Assembly: GCA_030608925.1 (NCBI GenBank)
Contig: JAUWDF010000028.1
Span: forward strand, 1 to 7,362
Reading direction: 5' to 3'
DNA length: 7,362 bases
DNA from: Candidatus Bathyarchaeota archaeon
GTDB lineage: Archaea > Thermoproteota > Bathyarchaeia > Bathyarchaeales > SOJC01
Under the pieces are notes generated by a model. It was not told where the DNA came from. It saw only the letters and a list, made by a program, of their open reading frames with translations, and ran no database searches. The position numbers and the translations under genes were made by a program. Positions 5,671 to 7,362 of the stretch are shown here, in pieces (position 1 is the stretch's first letter; every line of letters begins with the position of its first letter).

Positions 5671-5678
5671 TTATAAAT
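5671..5678 (+). promoter_or_regulatory. Archaeal TATA box for the ParB-like gene
   Basis: TTATAAAT is preceded by CGCAAAGTTA, which supplies a purine-containing BRE-like segment. Initiation about 25 bases downstream would be near 5700 and leave a leader of roughly 18 bases before the ATG at 5718. This is the clearest promoter-like sequence in the window. Confidence 0.6.
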
Positions 5679-5717
5679 AGCAAAAAGAATTCTGTTAAGA
5701 CATAAAGATGACGGTGC

Positions 5718-6353
5718 ATGAATCGTAATTACTTTCTGAATTATAGACTTGTAAAACTAATTCATCCGTGTAAATCTAAAGATGGAAATTTAACTTATGT
5801 TTCATCATTAAAAGTTCATTTAAAAGATAAAAGTAATACCATTTATGACATGGTAGATCATTTTGAAAAAGAGCTGGGTTCGAAAATAAAAAAGACAATA
5901 GAACAAGTTAAAGAAATAGTTTTATTGAGAGAAATTATTAACCTCCATAATATTGATGGCGTTAAAAGCATGAACCGGATAAGAACAATGGTTAAAGGAA
6001 TAAAATCTGGAAATGATATTCTATCTCCAAGTGGATTACCTAATATTAAGTTAGTAAAGACAGAGCAATCGGAATGGATCTTGTTTGATGGGCACCATTC
6101 TTTACTTTCTTACATGATTGCTGGAAGGACATATTTACATGAGGTTCCTCATTTTGTTATCGAAGACGAGAAGGGCCATGTAAATGATAAAGAAATTCTT
6201 ATTTTTTTCGGAATGCATTCCAAGAAATTGAATGAATCCGGTTGGAGAAAATATGTAATAAATTGGCAAGCAGCAAAAGAAAGACAATTATGTAAACGAG
6301 AGCAAAATAATATGGGTGAACTCTTAGATTCATGCGCACGCGCGCGCCAGTAA
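5718..6353 (+). CDS. ParB/sulfiredoxin-like domain protein, 211 residues
   Basis: Residues 96-148 match the ParB/Srx fold pattern: a loop and strand (SGNDILSPSGLPNIKLV, 97-113) followed by the signature LFDGHHSLLSYMIAG (122-136) and VPHFVI (143-148). The D-G-H-H set (124-127) is the nucleotide-binding or catalytic loop in this superfamily. The flanking N-terminal (1-95) and C-terminal (150-211) parts are lysine-rich, mostly helical and unrecognised. No helix-turn-helix of a chromosome-partitioning ParB is evident, so a role in partitioning should not be assumed. Members can be nucleases, CTPases, kinases or free-standing domains. The ATG at 5718 is the first possible start after an in-frame TGA at 5709, with only a weak ribosome site. 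GC content is far lower than in the flanking genes (one sampled 60-base line has 25% GC), which suggests separate ancestry. Fold call moderate, function unknown. Confidence 0.75.
   Translation: MNRNYFLNYRLVKLIHPCKSKDGNLTYVSSLKVHLKDKSNTIYDMVDHFEKELGSKIKKTIEQVKEIVLLREIINLHNIDGVKSMNRIRTMVKGIKSGNDILSPSGLPNIKLVKTEQSEWILFDGHHSLLSYMIAGRTYLHEVPHFVIEDEKGHVNDKEILIFFGMHSKKLNESGWRKYVINWQAAKERQLCKREQNNMGELLDSCARARQ
6331..6347. repeat. Alternating purine-pyrimidine tract at the ParB-like/UbiA junction
   Basis: From 6331 to 6347 purine and pyrimidine alternate without a break (CATGCGCACGCGCGCGC). It encodes the terminal ARAR of the ParB-like protein and contains the most upstream ATG of the UbiA frame. It also marks an abrupt step from AT-rich to GC-richer sequence. 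Confidence 0.6.
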
Positions 6354-7294
6354 CCATAGTGGAAGTGAAAGAGGTGGTGAGTGCTTTTCAGGGAGTCCAC
6401 TTGTTCGCAACGAGTGTGGAATACTTTAGAGTTACGAGAGTTGGGAGTTGGATTGGATGGATTTTTAGTTTCTGCTTCGGAAGCATTGTTCTAGGTTTAC
6501 CTCCTCTTCATAATTTTATTCTTGTCTTGTCTGCTTTCTCGCTTGCCACAGCCAGCGTCTTCATCTTGAATCAATACTTCGACGAAAAGGAAGATCAAGC
6601 GAACACGTTCAAGTCTAGTTTGCCCGTTGCCTCAGGGAAAATAACGCCTCGAATAGCGCTAATCTTCTCTCTAATGCTAATTGTCTCGTGTTTAATCCTA
6701 GTAGTCTTTGTTAATACAGGTCTTACATTGCTGTTTATTGTCTATCTTGTGTTTGGAGCCGCATATTCAGCTCCCCCCTTCAGGTTGAAAACTGTGCCAG
6801 TTGCGGACTTCATTGTTTCAGGTATGGGGGGTGGCTTCATGCCCTTCCTGATGGGGTTGGAGTTAGTTGGCGGAGTAGGTTCCAATATTTCAGTAATTCT
6901 TTCCGGTGTCGTTCCGTTGATGCTAATCCACTGTGGTGGTCATATTATTCAAGCTGTTGGGGATTATGAGGTTGATCGTAGAATGGGAGTTTACACCTTT
7001 GTTGTCAAGTATGGAAAAAAGAACGGTGTAATTGTCGCTGGAATCCTGTTTCTGTCAGCAGGCTTCTTGCCGTTGTTGTATTCGGTTTTTGGTCTACTTC
7101 CTTACGAGCATTTGCTAATTTTTTTCATCCTCTTTCCACTCTCCATGCCAATCATCAAGCGTTATACTGCTGTGTTGAAAAATCCGTCATCGCAAAACGT
7201 CATTAGCATGCAGAAAACTGCCACAAAATATGGAGTTATCGGGGCAACAGTGGCGCTTTTTTACATAATTCTAGTTAACACAGCCAGCATTTGA
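6332..7294 (+). CDS. UbiA-family membrane prenyltransferase
   Basis: An integral-membrane enzyme of the UbiA superfamily, which transfers a polyprenyl group from a prenyl diphosphate to an acceptor in the membrane. Both Mg-diphosphate motifs are present: N80-x3-D84-x3-D88 (NQYFDEKED) and D211-x3-D215 in GDYEVDRRMGVYTF (210-223). The family's YSAPPFRLK loop is at 145-153. About eight or nine hydrophobic segments span 40-318. The acceptor cannot be told from sequence: archaeal members include digeranylgeranylglyceryl phosphate synthase (ether lipids), menaquinone-type enzymes and carotenoid or chlorophyll-type transferases. The start is uncertain. The ATG at 6332 gives 320 residues, overlaps the previous gene by 22 bases and has GGTGA 12 bases upstream. 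The first 28 residues look unlike the family, so GTG at 6359, TTG at 6401 (AGGGAG 5 bases upstream) or GTG at 6416 (292 residues) are good alternatives. Confidence 0.9.
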   Translation: MRTRAPVTIVEVKEVVSAFQGVHLFATSVEYFRVTRVGSWIGWIFSFCFGSIVLGLPPLHNFILVLSAFSLATASVFILNQYFDEKEDQANTFKSSLPVASGKITPRIALIFSLMLIVSCLILVVFVNTGLTLLFIVYLVFGAAYSAPPFRLKTVPVADFIVSGMGGGFMPFLMGLELVGGVGSNISVILSGVVPLMLIHCGGHIIQAVGDYEVDRRMGVYTFVVKYGKKNGVIVAGILFLSAGFLPLLYSVFGLLPYEHLLIFFILFPLSMPIIKRYTAVLKNPSSQNVISMQKTATKYGVIGATVALFYIILVNTASI

Positions 7295-7362
7295 TGACCT
7301 TGCTTTGAACACTCACGAGTTCCCATCCCTTTTCCCCTAAAGTGTTTAACTCACTTTCTATA
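7295..7362. other. Short non-coding end of window
   Basis: 68 bases follow the UbiA stop. They contain pyrimidine-rich runs (CCCTTTTCCCC) but no clear hairpin or long T-run, so no terminator is called. Confidence 0.5.

Larger units (their letters stand above)
5368..5717. other. Divergent intergenic region, 350 bases
   Basis: This region separates the minus-strand block from the two plus-strand genes and should hold both divergent promoters. It contains an AT-rich candidate TATA region for the TIGR04076 pair (about 5401-5412), the GT/G-run/C-run hairpin element (5441-5482), three spaced AATCTAA motifs (5496-5565), an ATGCGCGC run (5582-5589) and a good TATA-like box (5671-5678) for the plus-strand gene. 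No open frame with coding character is present. Confidence 0.6.

Noticed and set aside
1..7362. CRISPR array, tRNA or rRNA
   Set aside because: No regularly spaced long repeats, no tRNA cloverleaf with a T-loop consensus and no rRNA-like segment were seen on either strand.

Overview
The window looks archaeal. The evidence is Shine-Dalgarno sites built on GAGG or GGTGA, an AT-rich TATA-like box about 47 bases ahead of one start, a UbiA-type prenyltransferase with archaeal-style motifs, and small proteins of the TIGR04076 type. An uncultured TACK-group archaeon (Bathyarchaeia-like) is my best guess, from protein flavour only; no marker gene or rRNA is present to prove it. Coding density is low for a prokaryote. 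The gaps between genes hold short simple-sequence tracts, G/C homopolymers and hairpins.

Layout. Bases 1-315 carry no supported gene, only simple repeats and a possible oligo-T terminator for the gene that follows. From 316 to about 5400 everything reads on the minus strand. In transcription order (right to left) this is: a translationally coupled pair of TIGR04076-like genes (5098-5367, then 4667-5101), a 64-residue four-cysteine zinc-ribbon-like protein (4274-4468), a weakly supported 76-residue hypothetical (3751-3981), and a 1087-residue fusion of an N-terminal GNAT acetyltransferase with a long beta-rich tail (316-3579). A 350-base intergenic region (5368-5717) separates these from two plus-strand genes. 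The first is an AT-rich ParB/sulfiredoxin-like protein (5718-6353). The second is a UbiA-family membrane prenyltransferase (about 6332-7294), whose true start is uncertain.

Function. No pathway is evident. The GNAT fusion suggests acetylation of a small molecule, sugar or amine combined with carbohydrate-binding or protein-binding beta-sandwiches. UbiA enzymes make prenylated lipids, quinones or carotenoid derivatives. The small cysteine-containing proteins are uncharacterised. The most unusual signal is intergenic. Three related GC-arm hairpins sharing a GGGGTAAA-like core on the minus strand stand at about 4157, 4608 and 5441. They divide the zinc-ribbon gene and the TIGR04076 pair into two small cassette-like blocks, each also preceded by a copy. 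In addition, alternating purine-pyrimidine tracts sit at almost every gene boundary.
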